Shown: positions 15,541 through 24,336, numbered from the stretch's first letter. The stretch is DNA of 64,000 nt from Caulobacter zeae (GCF_002858925.1 NZ_PJRS01000012.1:48874-112873), one strand, 5' to 3'. Numbers and translations: made by a program. The notes: generated from the sequence alone by a model not told the origin.

Positions 15541-16860
15541 CTATTCAGCTGGAGCCGTCGTCAGTTCGTCCTGGACGAACAGCGCCGGCGCCGGCTTGCG
15601 GGCCGACCAGCCAAAGGCGGCGATGACCAGGTAGCAGGCCGCCGGCAGCAGGAAGGCCAGGCCCAGGCCGAAATGGTCGCCTAGGAAGCCGGTGGCCGGC
15701 GGGATCAGGGCGCCGCCGACGATGGCCATGCACAGCAGGCCCGAGGCCTGCGGCGTGCGGTGGCCCATCCCCTCGATGCCGAGGGTGAAGATGGTCGGGA
15801 ACATGATCGAGTTGAAGAAGCCGATCGCGATCAGGGCGTAGCCGGCCTGCGGACCGACGCTGAAGGCCGAGACCAGGATCAGCACGATGGCCGCCAGCGA
15901 GGCGACGCTCAGCACCTTGCCGGGCGAGACCTTGGCCAGGACGAACGAGCCCACCAGGCGCCCGACCATGGCGCCGCCCCAGTAAAAGGCGACCATCTTG
16001 CCGGCGTTGGCCAGGCTGAGACCCAGGGTGTTCGACTGGGTCAGGTACGAGGTCATGTAGGTGCCGATCGCCACCTCGGCGCCGACATAGACGAAGATGC
16101 ACAGCACGGCGAAGGCCAGGCGCGGATACTTCAGCATGCCCAGCATCTCGCCCACGCCGACGGCCTTCTCGGCCTGCGGGGCGGCGGTGTTCTTGCGCAG
16201 CATCCAGAAGAGGACGGCCAGGGCCAGCAGCACGCCGGCGATGATCAGGTAGGGCGTCTGGACGGCCTGGGCCTGGGTGTGGCGCACGGCCGCCAGTTGG
16301 ACGGCGGTCAGGGTGGCCGGATCCGGGGCCTTCTCGATGTGGCTGAGGATCAGGGCCGAACCGACGAACGGCGCCAGGAAGGTGCCGAACGAGTTCAGGA
16401 ACTGGGCGAAGGTCAGGCGGGCCGAGGCGGTCTCGCTCTTGCCCAGGATGGCGACCAGCGGATTGGCGGCCACCTGCAGGATGGTGATGCCCGAGGCCAG
16501 CACGAACAGCGCGGCCAGGAAGCCTTCATAGACGCCGGCGTTGGCGGCCGGGGCGAACATCAGGCAACCGACCATCATGATCAGCAGGCCGACGACGACG
16601 GTGCGCAGGTAGCCGAGCTTGGACAGCAGGAAGCTGGCCGGGAGGGAGACCACGGCATAGCCGATGAAGAAAGCGAACTGGGTCAGGCCCGCTTCGAAGT
16701 TGGTGAGCGAGAACAGCGACTTCAGCGCCGGCGCCACGAGGTCGACCAGGCAGGTCGAGAAGCCCCAGGCGAAGAAAAGAAGAATCACGAAGGGCAGCAG
16801 CGCCTGCCCTTTTCCACTCGCGCCGCCGTTTACCGGGGCCGCGCCGCCCATGCCTGCCAT
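15541..16860 (-). CDS. FucP/GluP-type MFS sugar:H+ symporter
   Basis: 439 residues and 12 predicted membrane helices. It belongs to the fucose/galactose/glucose permease branch of the major facilitator superfamily (FFAWGFSTCLVDLVAP, FFIGYAVVSLPASFLLSKLGY, ILQVAANPLVAILG). The start at 16860 has GGGGAGAG 8-10 bases upstream; a GTG at 16905 is also open but has no ribosome site. It imports a hexose or deoxyhexose through the inner membrane. A perfect LacI-type operator lies 54 bp upstream, so a LacI repressor outside this window probably controls it. Confidence 0.9.
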   Translation of the reverse strand: MAGMGGAAPVNGGASGKGQALLPFVILLFFAWGFSTCLVDLVAPALKSLFSLTNFEAGLTQFAFFIGYAVVSLPASFLLSKLGYLRTVVVGLLIMMVGCLMFAPAANAGVYEGFLAALFVLASGITILQVAANPLVAILGKSETASARLTFAQFLNSFGTFLAPFVGSALILSHIEKAPDPATLTAVQLAAVRHTQAQAVQTPYLIIAGVLLALAVLFWMLRKNTAAPQAEKAVGVGEMLGMLKYPRLAFAVLCIFVYVGAEVAIGTYMTSYLTQSNTLGLSLANAGKMVAFYWGGAMVGRLVGSFVLAKVSPGKVLSVASLAAIVLILVSAFSVGPQAGYALIAIGFFNSIMFPTIFTLGIEGMGHRTPQASGLLCMAIVGGALIPPATGFLGDHFGLGLAFLLPAACYLVIAAFGWSARKPAPALFVQDELTTAPAE

Positions 16861-16913
16861 CTCTGTTTCTCTCCCCTGTCCGTCTTCGCGGGACGGCGTA
16901 GTCACCCCGAACG

Positions 16914-16927
16914 TGACAACGTTGTCA
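16914..16927. promoter_or_regulatory. LacI-family operator for the sugar transporter
   Basis: TGACAACGTTGTCA is a perfect 14-bp palindrome with a central CG, the typical form of LacI-family operators in alphaproteobacteria. It overlaps the expected promoter of the FucP-type gene. No LacI gene is in the window. Confidence 0.7.
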
Positions 16928-16980
16928 ACCTTGAAGCGGGAGAGTCTATTGTTGGGACCGGTATCAGGGGGACTCTGGAA

Positions 16981-17088
16981 CCTCCTCCTGTGGGGAGGCG
17001 ATCGCGGCAGCGATGAGTGGGGGCGTTGGGCATAGCGGCAGCTGAGAACGCCCCCCCCTCCGGGCCACCTCCCCAGAGGGTGAGGATC
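16981..17088. repeat. REP-like inverted pair (family A)
   Basis: Two inverted copies of a palindromic unit of the form CCTCCNC...GGGGAGG followed by GTGG..CGGAGGGGG. The same family occurs at 36788-36918 and 63697-63775. It lies between the FAD oxidoreductase stop and the FucP promoter. Confidence 0.7.
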
Positions 17089-17095
17089 TTGGGGG

Positions 17096-18334
17096 TCAGG
17101 CCGCGATCCGGCTCGGGACGACGACGCGACCCAGGACCGAGGCGGCCGCGGAGAGGCCGGTGCGGATGGACTGGTCCTCGGCGCTGTCGCCGTGGGCGCC
17201 GGCGCGACCGGCCAGGTGCAGGCCGGCGAAGTGCAGGCGCAGGTCCAGGCCGATCATCTTCAGGTGCTCGTCGCAGGCTTCGTCGTGGATCGGGTGGACC
17301 TTGCGCTGGCGCACGACCTGGGCGTCGCGGACCGAGCCGGCGGCGATCAGGCCAAGGCGGCGGGCTTCGGCCGAGGCCTGGGCGATCAGGGTCTCGTCGT
17401 CGGCGGTCCAAAGGGCGTCGCCCTCGAAGCAGTAATAGTCGAGAGCCAGGGCCTCGCCTTCCAGCGCCCGGGCGCGGGCGGCCTTGATCGAGGCGGCGTG
17501 GATCTCGGCCAGGGCCGGCGCGCGGCGGCGGCCGGGCGCGGCGGTGAAGGCCACGGTCACCTGGTCGCGATACATCAGCTCGCAGGCGTGGAAGAGGCTG
17601 ATCGGCGTCGGGGTAAGGGCGCCCATCAACTCGCGCAGGGGCATGGTCGAGATCACCTGGTCGGCGGTGAAGACCTCCTCGCCGCCGTCGGGCGCTTGGG
17701 TCGACACGGTCCAGACCCCGGTGGCCCAGTCGCGCCGCAGGCTGCTGACCTTGCGCTCCAGGCGGATTTCGCCGCCGGCCTGGACGACTGCCTCGGCGCA
17801 GGCCTTCCACAGCCGGCCCGTTCCCTGCCGAGGCCGCACGCCGGCTTCCGACCGGAAGCTCGGGCAGGCCGGCCGGGCCGGGGTTTCCTCCGGACGCAGG
17901 GCCCAGAGCTTTTCGGCATAGGCGCTGAGGCGACGGGCGACGCGACGACCAAACCGCCGGGTCAGCCATTCGCCCAGGGTCTTGGAATTGGCGATGGGAC
18001 GCAGCTTGGCGCTGATCATGGCGCCCAGGGCGGCGCCCGGCTGGCCGCGGCGCGCGCGCCCCTCGCCTTCCAGGCGCATCGCGCCGGGGGCGATCTCCAA
18101 CTCGTCAGGCAGCAACGCCGTCCAGAAGGCGCGGATGGCCGGATCGGCCGAGGACAGGCGACGCCCCGAAACGTCGAGGCGGAAGCCTTCGAACGAAAGC
18201 GTGCGGGCCGCGCCGCCGACGTAAGCCTGGGCCTCGAGCACCGTCACGGTCCGGCCGGCGCACGCCAGCGCGTGAGCCGCCGACAGCCCGGCGGGCCCGG
18301 CCCCGATCACCAGCGTCTCGACGTGTTCGCCCAT
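17096..18334 (-). CDS. FAD-dependent amine oxidase/protoporphyrinogen oxidase-like protein
   Basis: 412 residues. The N-terminus has the dinucleotide-binding fingerprint VIGAGPAGLSAAHAL and the following EAQAYVGGAARTLSFEGFRLDVSG block of the NAD(P)-binding Rossmann/amine-oxidase superfamily. The C-terminus has the second FAD contact (FAGLHLAGRAGAHGDSAEDQSIRTG). The substrate is unknown; relatives include UDP-galactopyranose-mutase-like and carotenoid or porphyrin oxidases. I start at the ATG at 18334, just before the Rossmann strand and preceded by GGGGAATGGGAAC. A longer start at 18376 is possible. Confidence 0.8.
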   Translation of the reverse strand: MGEHVETLVIGAGPAGLSAAHALACAGRTVTVLEAQAYVGGAARTLSFEGFRLDVSGRRLSSADPAIRAFWTALLPDELEIAPGAMRLEGEGRARRGQPGAALGAMISAKLRPIANSKTLGEWLTRRFGRRVARRLSAYAEKLWALRPEETPARPACPSFRSEAGVRPRQGTGRLWKACAEAVVQAGGEIRLERKVSSLRRDWATGVWTVSTQAPDGGEEVFTADQVISTMPLRELMGALTPTPISLFHACELMYRDQVTVAFTAAPGRRRAPALAEIHAASIKAARARALEGEALALDYYCFEGDALWTADDETLIAQASAEARRLGLIAAGSVRDAQVVRQRKVHPIHDEACDEHLKMIGLDLRLHFAGLHLAGRAGAHGDSAEDQSIRTGLSAAASVLGRVVVPSRIAA

Positions 18335-18453
18335 GTTCCCATTCCCCGAATTCAGGCTCCGAGGATCGGCCGACAAGGTTAAGAACGTGGTTCAGAATTG
18401 GCGCTCCCAAGGCCAAAGCGGGGCCTTGGGACGCTATGTCGCGGGGCCCTGGT

Positions 18454-20619
18454 TCAGGCCAGTTGGTCGCCGACCGGCAGGCTGCGGATGCGCTTGCCCG
18501 TCGCCGCGAAGATGGCGTTGCACAGCGCCGCCGGGGCGGGCGGCAAAACCGGCTCGCCCAGGCCCGTAGGGCGGTTGTCGCTGAGCAGGTAGTGCACCTC
18601 GATCGGCGGGGTCTCGCTCATCCGCAGAAGCGGGAAGTCGCCGAAATTGCTCTCCACCGCTGCACCGTTCTCGAAGGTGATCTTCTGGCGCAGCGTGCTG
18701 CCGATGGCGTCGAGGATCGAACCCTGCACCTGGTGGTCGGCGCCGGTGGGGTTGATGATCTGGCGGCCGACGTCGGCGGCGACCCACACCTTCTCGACCT
18801 TGACCTCGCCCTTGGCGACCGAAACCTCCATCACCACGGCGACATAGCCGAGATGGCTGAAGTGGCAGGCCACGCCCAGCCCCCTGCCCTTGGCCAGCTT
18901 GCGGCCCCAGCCGGACTTCTCGGCCACGAGGTCGAGCACGCCGCGCATGCGGCCGGTGTGGAAGCTGTCGTTCTGGCCTTCCGGCCCGATCAGGCGCGGC
19001 TCGCCTAGCAGCTTGCGGCGGAACTCGACGGGGTCGGTCTTGGCGGCCAGGGCCACCTCGTCGGTAAAGCTCTGGATGACGAAGCCGAAGGCGTTGTTGC
19101 CGGGCGCCCGCAGTGGTCCGGTCGGAATGCCCAGCGGCATCACCGAGACCTCGTGCTGGTAGTTGGCCACGGCGCCGGCCGGGAACTGGGTGGAGTTCAT
19201 GCCGCCCGAGCGCACGAAGGTCTCGCCCTCGCCGAAGCTGACGAAGTGGTCGCGCCAGGCGACGAGATCGCCCTTGGCGTCGAGGCCGGCGGTGAAGTTG
19301 TGCCAGCCGCCGGGCCGGTAGAAGTCGTGCTGGATGTCGTCCTCGCGGGTCCAGATCAGCTGAACCGGGGCGTCGACCTTGCTGGCGATGAAGGCGGCCT
19401 CGACCATGTAGTCGTTGATCAGCCGCCGGCCGAACCCGCCGCCGCAGCGGACCAGGTGGATGGTGACGCTCTCGGGCGGCACGTTCAGGGTCTTGGCGAC
19501 CAGGGCGCGGCCAGGCTCGGGGTTCTGGGTCGGGGCCCAGATCTCGACCTTGCCGTCCTTGACCCGCGCCGTGCAGTTCTGCGGCTCCAGCGGCGCGTGG
19601 GCGATGAAGGGATAGTCGTAGGCCGCGCTGACGACCTTGGCCGCGCCCTTCAGCGCGGCGGCGACGTCGCCGTCGGCGCGGGCCACGCGCTGGGGACCGG
19701 CCTTGGCGAACTCTGCGGCCTTGGCGGCCAGCGAAGCGGTGCTCTGGGCGCTGGTCGGGTGCTCGGCCCAGGCGACGTCCAGCGCGTTGCGACCGCGACG
19801 CGCGGCCCACCAGCTCTCGGCGACCACGGCGACCCCGGGCAACAGGCCGTCCAGCGCCGTCCCGCCCTCGACCACGAAGGCGTCTCGCACGCCCTTGACC
19901 GCCTTGGCGGCGGCCAGATCGGCCGAGGCGACCTTGGCGGCGTAGGTCGGGGCCTTCAGGAAGGTGGCGTAGACCATTCCCGGCAGGCGCACGTCGATCC
20001 CGAACAGCGGCTTGCCGGTGAGAATAGCGTCGGTGTCGGTCTGGACGTGGCTCTTGCCGATGATGCGGAAGGCCTTGGGATCCTTCAGCGCCAGGGTCTT
20101 GGGATCGGGCGGGGCGATGGCGGCGGCGGCCTGGGCCAGTTCGCCATAGGCCAGCTTGCGGCCGCTGGCGGCGTGAACCACCTGGCCGGGCTCGGTGGTC
20201 AGTTCGGCGGCCGGCACGTTGAGCTTCGCCGCGGCGGCCTGGATCAGCATCCAGCGGCCGGCGGCGCCGACGCGACGCATGCCGTCCCACTCCAGCGTGG
20301 TGGCCATCGAACCGCCGGCGACCTGTCGGCCATAGACCTTGGTGTCGGCCAGGGCCTGCTCGACGACGACGTCTTCCCAGGCGACATCAAGTTCCTCGGC
20401 GATGATCATCGGCAGGGCCGTGCGCATGCCCTGCCCCACCTCCGGGATTTTCGAGGCGATGGTCGCCTTGCCGCCGGGCGAGACCTTCAGATAGGCGCTC
20501 AGCGTCGCCGGACCGGCGGCGCGGGCTTCGCCCTCGAGGTCGAAGGCCAGCATCAGGCCGCCGCCAGCGGCGGTGGACGCGGCCAGGAACAGGCGGCGCG
20601 AGAGGATGGGGGCGTTCAT
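18454..20619 (-). CDS. Molybdopterin-binding large subunit of an aldehyde/isoquinoline oxidoreductase
   Basis: 721 residues of the xanthine dehydrogenase/IorB family. It starts with a twin-arginine leader (SRRLFLAASTAAGGG), so it is exported folded to the periplasm. The molybdopterin domains are recognisable by PEVGQGMRTALPMIIAEEL, GGGFGRRLINDYMVEAA and GLGEPVLPPAPAALCNAIF, whose Glu is the usual catalytic base. It forms a complex with the 2Fe-2S subunit encoded just upstream (gap 5 bp). The frame is open further upstream, but the Tat leader and GGAGG site fix the start. Probable role: oxidation of aldehydes or N-heterocycles. The electron acceptor is not encoded here. Confidence 0.88.
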   Translation of the reverse strand: MNAPILSRRLFLAASTAAGGGLMLAFDLEGEARAAGPATLSAYLKVSPGGKATIASKIPEVGQGMRTALPMIIAEELDVAWEDVVVEQALADTKVYGRQVAGGSMATTLEWDGMRRVGAAGRWMLIQAAAAKLNVPAAELTTEPGQVVHAASGRKLAYGELAQAAAAIAPPDPKTLALKDPKAFRIIGKSHVQTDTDAILTGKPLFGIDVRLPGMVYATFLKAPTYAAKVASADLAAAKAVKGVRDAFVVEGGTALDGLLPGVAVVAESWWAARRGRNALDVAWAEHPTSAQSTASLAAKAAEFAKAGPQRVARADGDVAAALKGAAKVVSAAYDYPFIAHAPLEPQNCTARVKDGKVEIWAPTQNPEPGRALVAKTLNVPPESVTIHLVRCGGGFGRRLINDYMVEAAFIASKVDAPVQLIWTREDDIQHDFYRPGGWHNFTAGLDAKGDLVAWRDHFVSFGEGETFVRSGGMNSTQFPAGAVANYQHEVSVMPLGIPTGPLRAPGNNAFGFVIQSFTDEVALAAKTDPVEFRRKLLGEPRLIGPEGQNDSFHTGRMRGVLDLVAEKSGWGRKLAKGRGLGVACHFSHLGYVAVVMEVSVAKGEVKVEKVWVAADVGRQIINPTGADHQVQGSILDAIGSTLRQKITFENGAAVESNFGDFPLLRMSETPPIEVHYLLSDNRPTGLGEPVLPPAPAALCNAIFAATGKRIRSLPVGDQLA

Positions 20620-20624
20620 GGCGC

Positions 20625-21089
20625 TCAAGCCTCCGCCTGGCCCGAGGCCGACTTGATGGCCTTGCGGATCCGCGGATAGGTCGCGCAGCGGCAGAGGTTG
20701 CCGTCCATCGCTTCGTCGATCTGTGCGTCGGTCGGCTTGGGCGTGGCGGCCAGCAGGGCCGTGGCCGACATGATCTGGCCGGCCTGGCAGTAGCCGCACT
20801 GGGGCACGTCGAGGCTCTTCCAGGCTTCCTGCACGCGGGCGCCGACCGGATTGGCGGCGATCCCCTCGATGGTGGTCACCGCCCTGGCGCCGACCCGTGA
20901 GACCGGCGTCACGCAGGCCCGCACCGGTACGCCGTCGAGATGCACCGTGCAGGCGCCGCATTGGGCCACGCCGCAGCCGTACTTGGTCCCGACCAGTTCG
21001 AGCAGGTCGCGCAAAACCCACAGCAAGGGCGTGCTGGGCTCGGTGTCGACTGTGTGGGGCGATCCGTTGACCGTCAGGGTGTAGGCCAT
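20625..21089 (-). CDS. 2Fe-2S small subunit of the molybdenum oxidoreductase
   Basis: 154 residues with two [2Fe-2S] sites. The N-terminal plant-ferredoxin-type site is [16 protein letters not shown] plus a later Cys. The C-terminal helical site is [11 protein letters not shown] and [15 protein letters not shown]. It passes electrons from the molybdenum centre of the downstream large subunit. There is no signal peptide, so it is carried through Tat with its partner. It is first in the two-gene operon and divergent from the phosphate operon. Confidence 0.92.
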   Translation of the reverse strand: MAYTLTVNGSPHTVDTEPSTPLLWVLRDLLELVGTKYGCGVAQCGACTVHLDGVPVRACVTPVSRVGARAVTTIEGIAANPVGARVQEAWKSLDVPQCGYCQAGQIMSATALLAATPKPTDAQIDEAMDGNLCRCATYPRIRKAIKSASGQAEA

Positions 21090-21179
21090 GCGCGCGACTC
21101 CGAAGGTGGAGCGTCATCTTGCCGCAACCTTCGCAACCTGCCGAGCGCCATGCGTCGCAGCCGTGGTCCGAGCAGCGAT

Positions 21180-21197
21180 TTGTCACAAAAGTTTCAC
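21180..21197. promoter_or_regulatory. Candidate Pho box
   Basis: TTGTCACAAAAGTTTCAC matches 13 of 18 positions of the enterobacterial Pho box (two TGTCA-like repeats 11 bases apart). It lies about 115 bp before the DUF47 gene and about 90 bp before the divergent iron-sulfur subunit gene. Regulation by PhoB is known for the equivalent orfA-pit operon of Sinorhizobium; here it is inference. Confidence 0.5.
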
Positions 21198-21311
21198 GCA
21201 GGGCTTGAACGCCCGCCGCTTCCGTGGTTCCGGTCCGCCCAATGCGCGGATGCTCCCGATACGGACGTCCGCGTTTTTCGTTCCGCCGCTTCGAACAGAG
21301 GATGAAGCGAC

Positions 21312-21956
21312 ATGCTGGGTTTGTTCCGGGCGATCATGCCCAAGGAAGACCGGTTCTTCGACCTTTTCTCCCAGCACGCCGCGACGCTGGTGGCCGGCTC
21401 CAAGGCGCTCAGCGACCTGATGAGCGGCGCCGACAGCATCGAGGCGGCCACCGCGCGGGTGAACCAGCACGAGGAAGAGGCCGACGAGGTCACCCGCCAG
21501 GTGATGCAGGCCGTGCGCCGCAGCTTCATCACGCCCTTCGACCGTAGCGACATCCAGGACCTGACGACGTCGCTGGACGACGCCATCGACCAGATGCGCA
21601 AGACCGCCAAGGTGGTCAGCCTGTTCGAGGTCACGACCTTCGAGCCGCAGATGAAGGCGATGGCCCAGATCATCGTCCAGGCCGCCGACCTGACGGCCGA
21701 GGCCGTGTCGCTGCTGCCCAAGATGCGCAACAACGCCCAGCGCCTTTCCGATCTGGCCGTGAAGATCACCCAGATCGAGGAACAGGCCGACCAGATGTAC
21801 GACATCGGCCGCAAGGAGCTGTTCCTGGCCCACCGCGACAAGGACCCGATGGCCTTCATCGTGGGCATCGACATCTACAGTCACCTGGAAAAGGTCGTCG
21901 ACCGCTTCGAGGATGTGGCCAACCGCATCAGCGGCATCGTGGTCGAGCAGGTCTAA
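21312..21956 (+). CDS. DUF47/PhoU-like protein partnered with Pit
   Basis: A 214-residue all-helical PhoU-like protein of the DUF47 (TIGR00153) family. Features are MLGLFRAIMPKEDRFFDLF, repeated DDAIDQMRKTAK and IEEQADQMYD helices, and acidic metal-binding positions. Such proteins sit directly upstream of low-affinity phosphate transporters and are thought to regulate them. The pit gene starts 12 bp after its stop, so they form an operon. Cytosolic, probably membrane-associated through Pit. Confidence 0.93.
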   Translation: MLGLFRAIMPKEDRFFDLFSQHAATLVAGSKALSDLMSGADSIEAATARVNQHEEEADEVTRQVMQAVRRSFITPFDRSDIQDLTTSLDDAIDQMRKTAKVVSLFEVTTFEPQMKAMAQIIVQAADLTAEAVSLLPKMRNNAQRLSDLAVKITQIEEQADQMYDIGRKELFLAHRDKDPMAFIVGIDIYSHLEKVVDRFEDVANRISGIVVEQV

Positions 21957-21968
21957 AGGGCCCGCGCC

Positions 21969-22970
21969 GTGGATCCCACGCTCCTCATCCTGGTGTTCCT
22001 GGTGGTCGTCGCCCTGGCGTTCGACTTCCTGAACGGGCTGCACGACGCGGCCAACTCGATCGCCACCATCGTCTCCACCCGCGTGCTTTCGGCAAAGTGG
22101 GCGGTGATCTGGGCGGCCTTCTTCAACTTCATCGCCTTCCTGTTCTTCGGGCTGCACGTGGCCAAGATGGTCGGCTCTGGGATCGTTGATCCGCACATCA
22201 TCAGCGACCGGCTGATCTTCGCGGCCCTGATGGGCGCGATCAGCTGGAACCTCCTGACCTGGTGGCTGGGCATCCCGTCGTCCAGCTCGCACGCCCTGAT
22301 CGGCGGCCTGGTCGGCGCGGCCGTCGCCAAGGTCGGCGGCCTCGGCGCCATCCAGTGGGCGGGCCTGGGCAAGACCGCGGCCGGCATCGTGGTGTCGCCG
22401 ACGGTCGGCTTCGTGCTGGCGCTCTTGCTGGTGCTGGTGGTCTCGTGGACATTCCTGAAGAGCTCGCCGTTCTGGGCGGACAAGGTGTTCCGTAAGCTGC
22501 AGTTCGTCTCGGCGGCGATGTACAGCCTGGGCCACGGCGGCAACGACGCCCAGAAGACCATGGGCATCATCGCCGCTCTGCTGTTCGCCCACGGCGCAAC
22601 CAACGAACCGGGCCACATCCCGTTCTGGGTGGTGATCGCCTGCCAGACGGCCATGGGCTTGGGGACCCTGTTCGGCGGCTGGCGGATCGTGCACACCATG
22701 GGCAGCAAGATCACCCGCCTGACCCCGATGCAGGGCTTCTGCGCGGAAACCGGCGGCGCGATCACCTTGTTCCTGGCGACGCATATCGGCGTTCCGGTAT
22801 CGACGACTCACACGATCACTGGCGCTATTGTCGGCGTCGGGGCTTCGCGTCGGGTCTCGGCGGTGCGCTGGGGCGTGGCCAAGAACATCGTCGTCGCCTG
22901 GGTGATCACCCTCCCGGCGGCGGCGCTGACCGCGGCGGTGTTCTACTATCTCGGGTTCTGGATGCAGTGA
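21969..22970 (+). CDS. pit: Low-affinity inorganic phosphate transporter (Pit family)
   Basis: 333 residues with about ten membrane helices and the two inverted PHO4 repeats: DFLNGLHDAANSIATIVSTR near the N-terminus and SLGHGGNDAQKTMGIIAALL in the second half. It imports metal-phosphate complexes with protons through the inner membrane. The start is a GTG at 21969 behind AAAGGG. It follows the DUF47 gene, and its stop overlaps the NUDIX gene start by 4 bp (GTGA). Confidence 0.93.
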   Translation: MDPTLLILVFLVVVALAFDFLNGLHDAANSIATIVSTRVLSAKWAVIWAAFFNFIAFLFFGLHVAKMVGSGIVDPHIISDRLIFAALMGAISWNLLTWWLGIPSSSSHALIGGLVGAAVAKVGGLGAIQWAGLGKTAAGIVVSPTVGFVLALLLVLVVSWTFLKSSPFWADKVFRKLQFVSAAMYSLGHGGNDAQKTMGIIAALLFAHGATNEPGHIPFWVVIACQTAMGLGTLFGGWRIVHTMGSKITRLTPMQGFCAETGGAITLFLATHIGVPVSTTHTITGAIVGVGASRRVSAVRWGVAKNIVVAWVITLPAAALTAAVFYYLGFWMQ

Positions 22971-23533
22971 CGGACGGGACGGTCAAGCAGACCGGCGGGG
23001 CCAAGGGCGGCAAGCGTCGCCAGGTCGCCGCCCTGCCCTGGCGTGGCGAAGGCGACGCGCTGGAGGTCCTGCTCGTCTCCTCGCGCGAGACCCGTCGCTG
23101 GGTGATCCCCAAGGGCTGGCCGATGAAGGACCGGCTCGACCACCAGGCCGCCGCCCAGGAAGCCTATGAGGAAGCCGGTCTCGACGGCGTGATCGTCGAG
23201 ACCCCCTTCGGCGAATACGAGTACCTCAAGCGCCTGAAGAGCGGCGCGGGCCGCCTGGTCAAGGTCGACGTCTTTCCGATGAAGGTCACCGGCGAGCATG
23301 CGACCTGGCCCGAGAAGGGCCAGCGGACGCTCAAGTGGATGACGCCGGTCGAGGCCGCGCTCGCGGTGCAGGAGCCGCAGCTGCGCGACCTGATCTCCCG
23401 TTTCGCCGGCGTCGGCCTGCCTGAGGAGGAAAGGCCGGAACCCGCGCCCGCCCCGACTCCCGTGCGGATCGCGCTGCAACGCCTTCGTCGCCGCGTGACG
23501 GTGCTTTGGGGCCGCGCCCGCCGTCGCGGCTGA
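22967..23533 (+). CDS. NUDIX hydrolase (diphosphoinositol-polyphosphate type)
   Basis: 188 residues. The Nudix box is PKGWPMKDRLDHQAAAQEAYEEAGLDG: the EExG core is intact, and the usual Arg of REUxEE is Gln, as in many alphaproteobacterial relatives. It hydrolyses a nucleoside diphosphate linked to some other moiety, possibly polyphosphate-like molecules. It starts with a GTG overlapping the pit stop, so it belongs to the phosphate operon by translational coupling. The Pro/Arg-rich C-terminal tail is poorly conserved. Confidence 0.88.
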   Translation: MTDGTVKQTGGAKGGKRRQVAALPWRGEGDALEVLLVSSRETRRWVIPKGWPMKDRLDHQAAAQEAYEEAGLDGVIVETPFGEYEYLKRLKSGAGRLVKVDVFPMKVTGEHATWPEKGQRTLKWMTPVEAALAVQEPQLRDLISRFAGVGLPEEERPEPAPAPTPVRIALQRLRRRVTVLWGRARRRG

Positions 23534-23566
23534 GCCCTCTCGACAATCGTGCCGCCGGAACGTAAT

Positions 23567-23581
23567 GTTCTCATTATGTTC
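23567..23581. promoter_or_regulatory. LexA (SOS) box
   Basis: GTTCTCATTATGTTC fits the alphaproteobacterial SOS operator GTTC-N7-GTTC exactly. It ends 15 bp before the chosen start of the endonuclease III-like gene, where bound LexA would block its promoter. Confidence 0.85.
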
Positions 23582-23596
23582 ACGAGAGGCGAGCGC

Positions 23597-24319
23597 ATGC
23601 AGCTGTCCCTTCGCCTGGCCCGATCGCCGCTGGAAGATGCGCGCGACGCCCTGCTCGCCGCCTTCGGCCCGCAACGCCCCAAGGCGCGGATGGACCCGGT
23701 TTCGCAGCTGGTGAAGTCGTCGATCAGCCACCGCACGCTCGACGCGGTGTCGTGGGCGGCGTTCCTGCGATTGCAGGCGGAGTTCCGAGCCTGGGAGGAT
23801 CTGGCCGCGGCGAGCGCAGAACGGGTGCTGCCGCTGATCTCGACCGTCACCCATGCTGAGGACAAGGCCCGCCGCCTGCCGATCGCCCTGCGCATGATCC
23901 AGGACCGCATCGGCTGGCTGTCGCTGAGCCACCTGCGCACCCTCACCGTCGAGCAGGCCCGGCACGAGCTGCGCGCCCTGCCCGGCGTCGGCCAGAAGGT
24001 CGCCGCCAGCGTTCTCAACTTCAGCACCCTGGCCATGCGCGACCTGGTGGTCGACAGCCATGTCCACCGCACCGCCCAGCGGCTGGGCCTGGTGGGGCCG
24101 GGCGACCCGACCCACAGCCATCACGCCCTGATGGCCCTGGCGCCCGACGCCTGGACGGCGGACGACCTCTTCGAGCTGCACTGCCTGATGAAGCACGGCC
24201 TGGGACAGCTGGTCTGCACCCACGACGCACCGCAATGCGGGGCCTGTCCGCTGAAGGCCCAATGCCACCGCGTCGGCGTGGAGGGCGCGACGGTGCTGGC
24301 CTGGCGACCGCGCGGCTGA
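23597..24319 (+). CDS. SOS-controlled endonuclease III-like DNA repair enzyme
   Basis: 240 residues of the HhH-GPD family. The helix-hairpin-helix LPGVGQKVA (128-136) holds the catalytic Lys134, and VVDSHVHR holds the catalytic Asp153. The [4Fe-4S] loop has Cys207, 214, 217 and 223 (C-X6-C-X2-C-X5-C). It should excise damaged pyrimidines or cut at AP sites. I start at 23597 (GAGAGG 8 bases upstream). In-frame starts at 23576 and 23549 overlap or precede the LexA box and are unlikely. This is a divergent paralogue rather than canonical Nth. Confidence 0.87.
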   Translation: MQLSLRLARSPLEDARDALLAAFGPQRPKARMDPVSQLVKSSISHRTLDAVSWAAFLRLQAEFRAWEDLAAASAERVLPLISTVTHAEDKARRLPIALRMIQDRIGWLSLSHLRTLTVEQARHELRALPGVGQKVAASVLNFSTLAMRDLVVDSHVHRTAQRLGLVGPGDPTHSHHALMALAPDAWTADDLFELHCLMKHGLGQLVCTHDAPQCGACPLKAQCHRVGVEGATVLAWRPRG

Positions 24320-24336
24320 GGCTATAAGCACGATCC

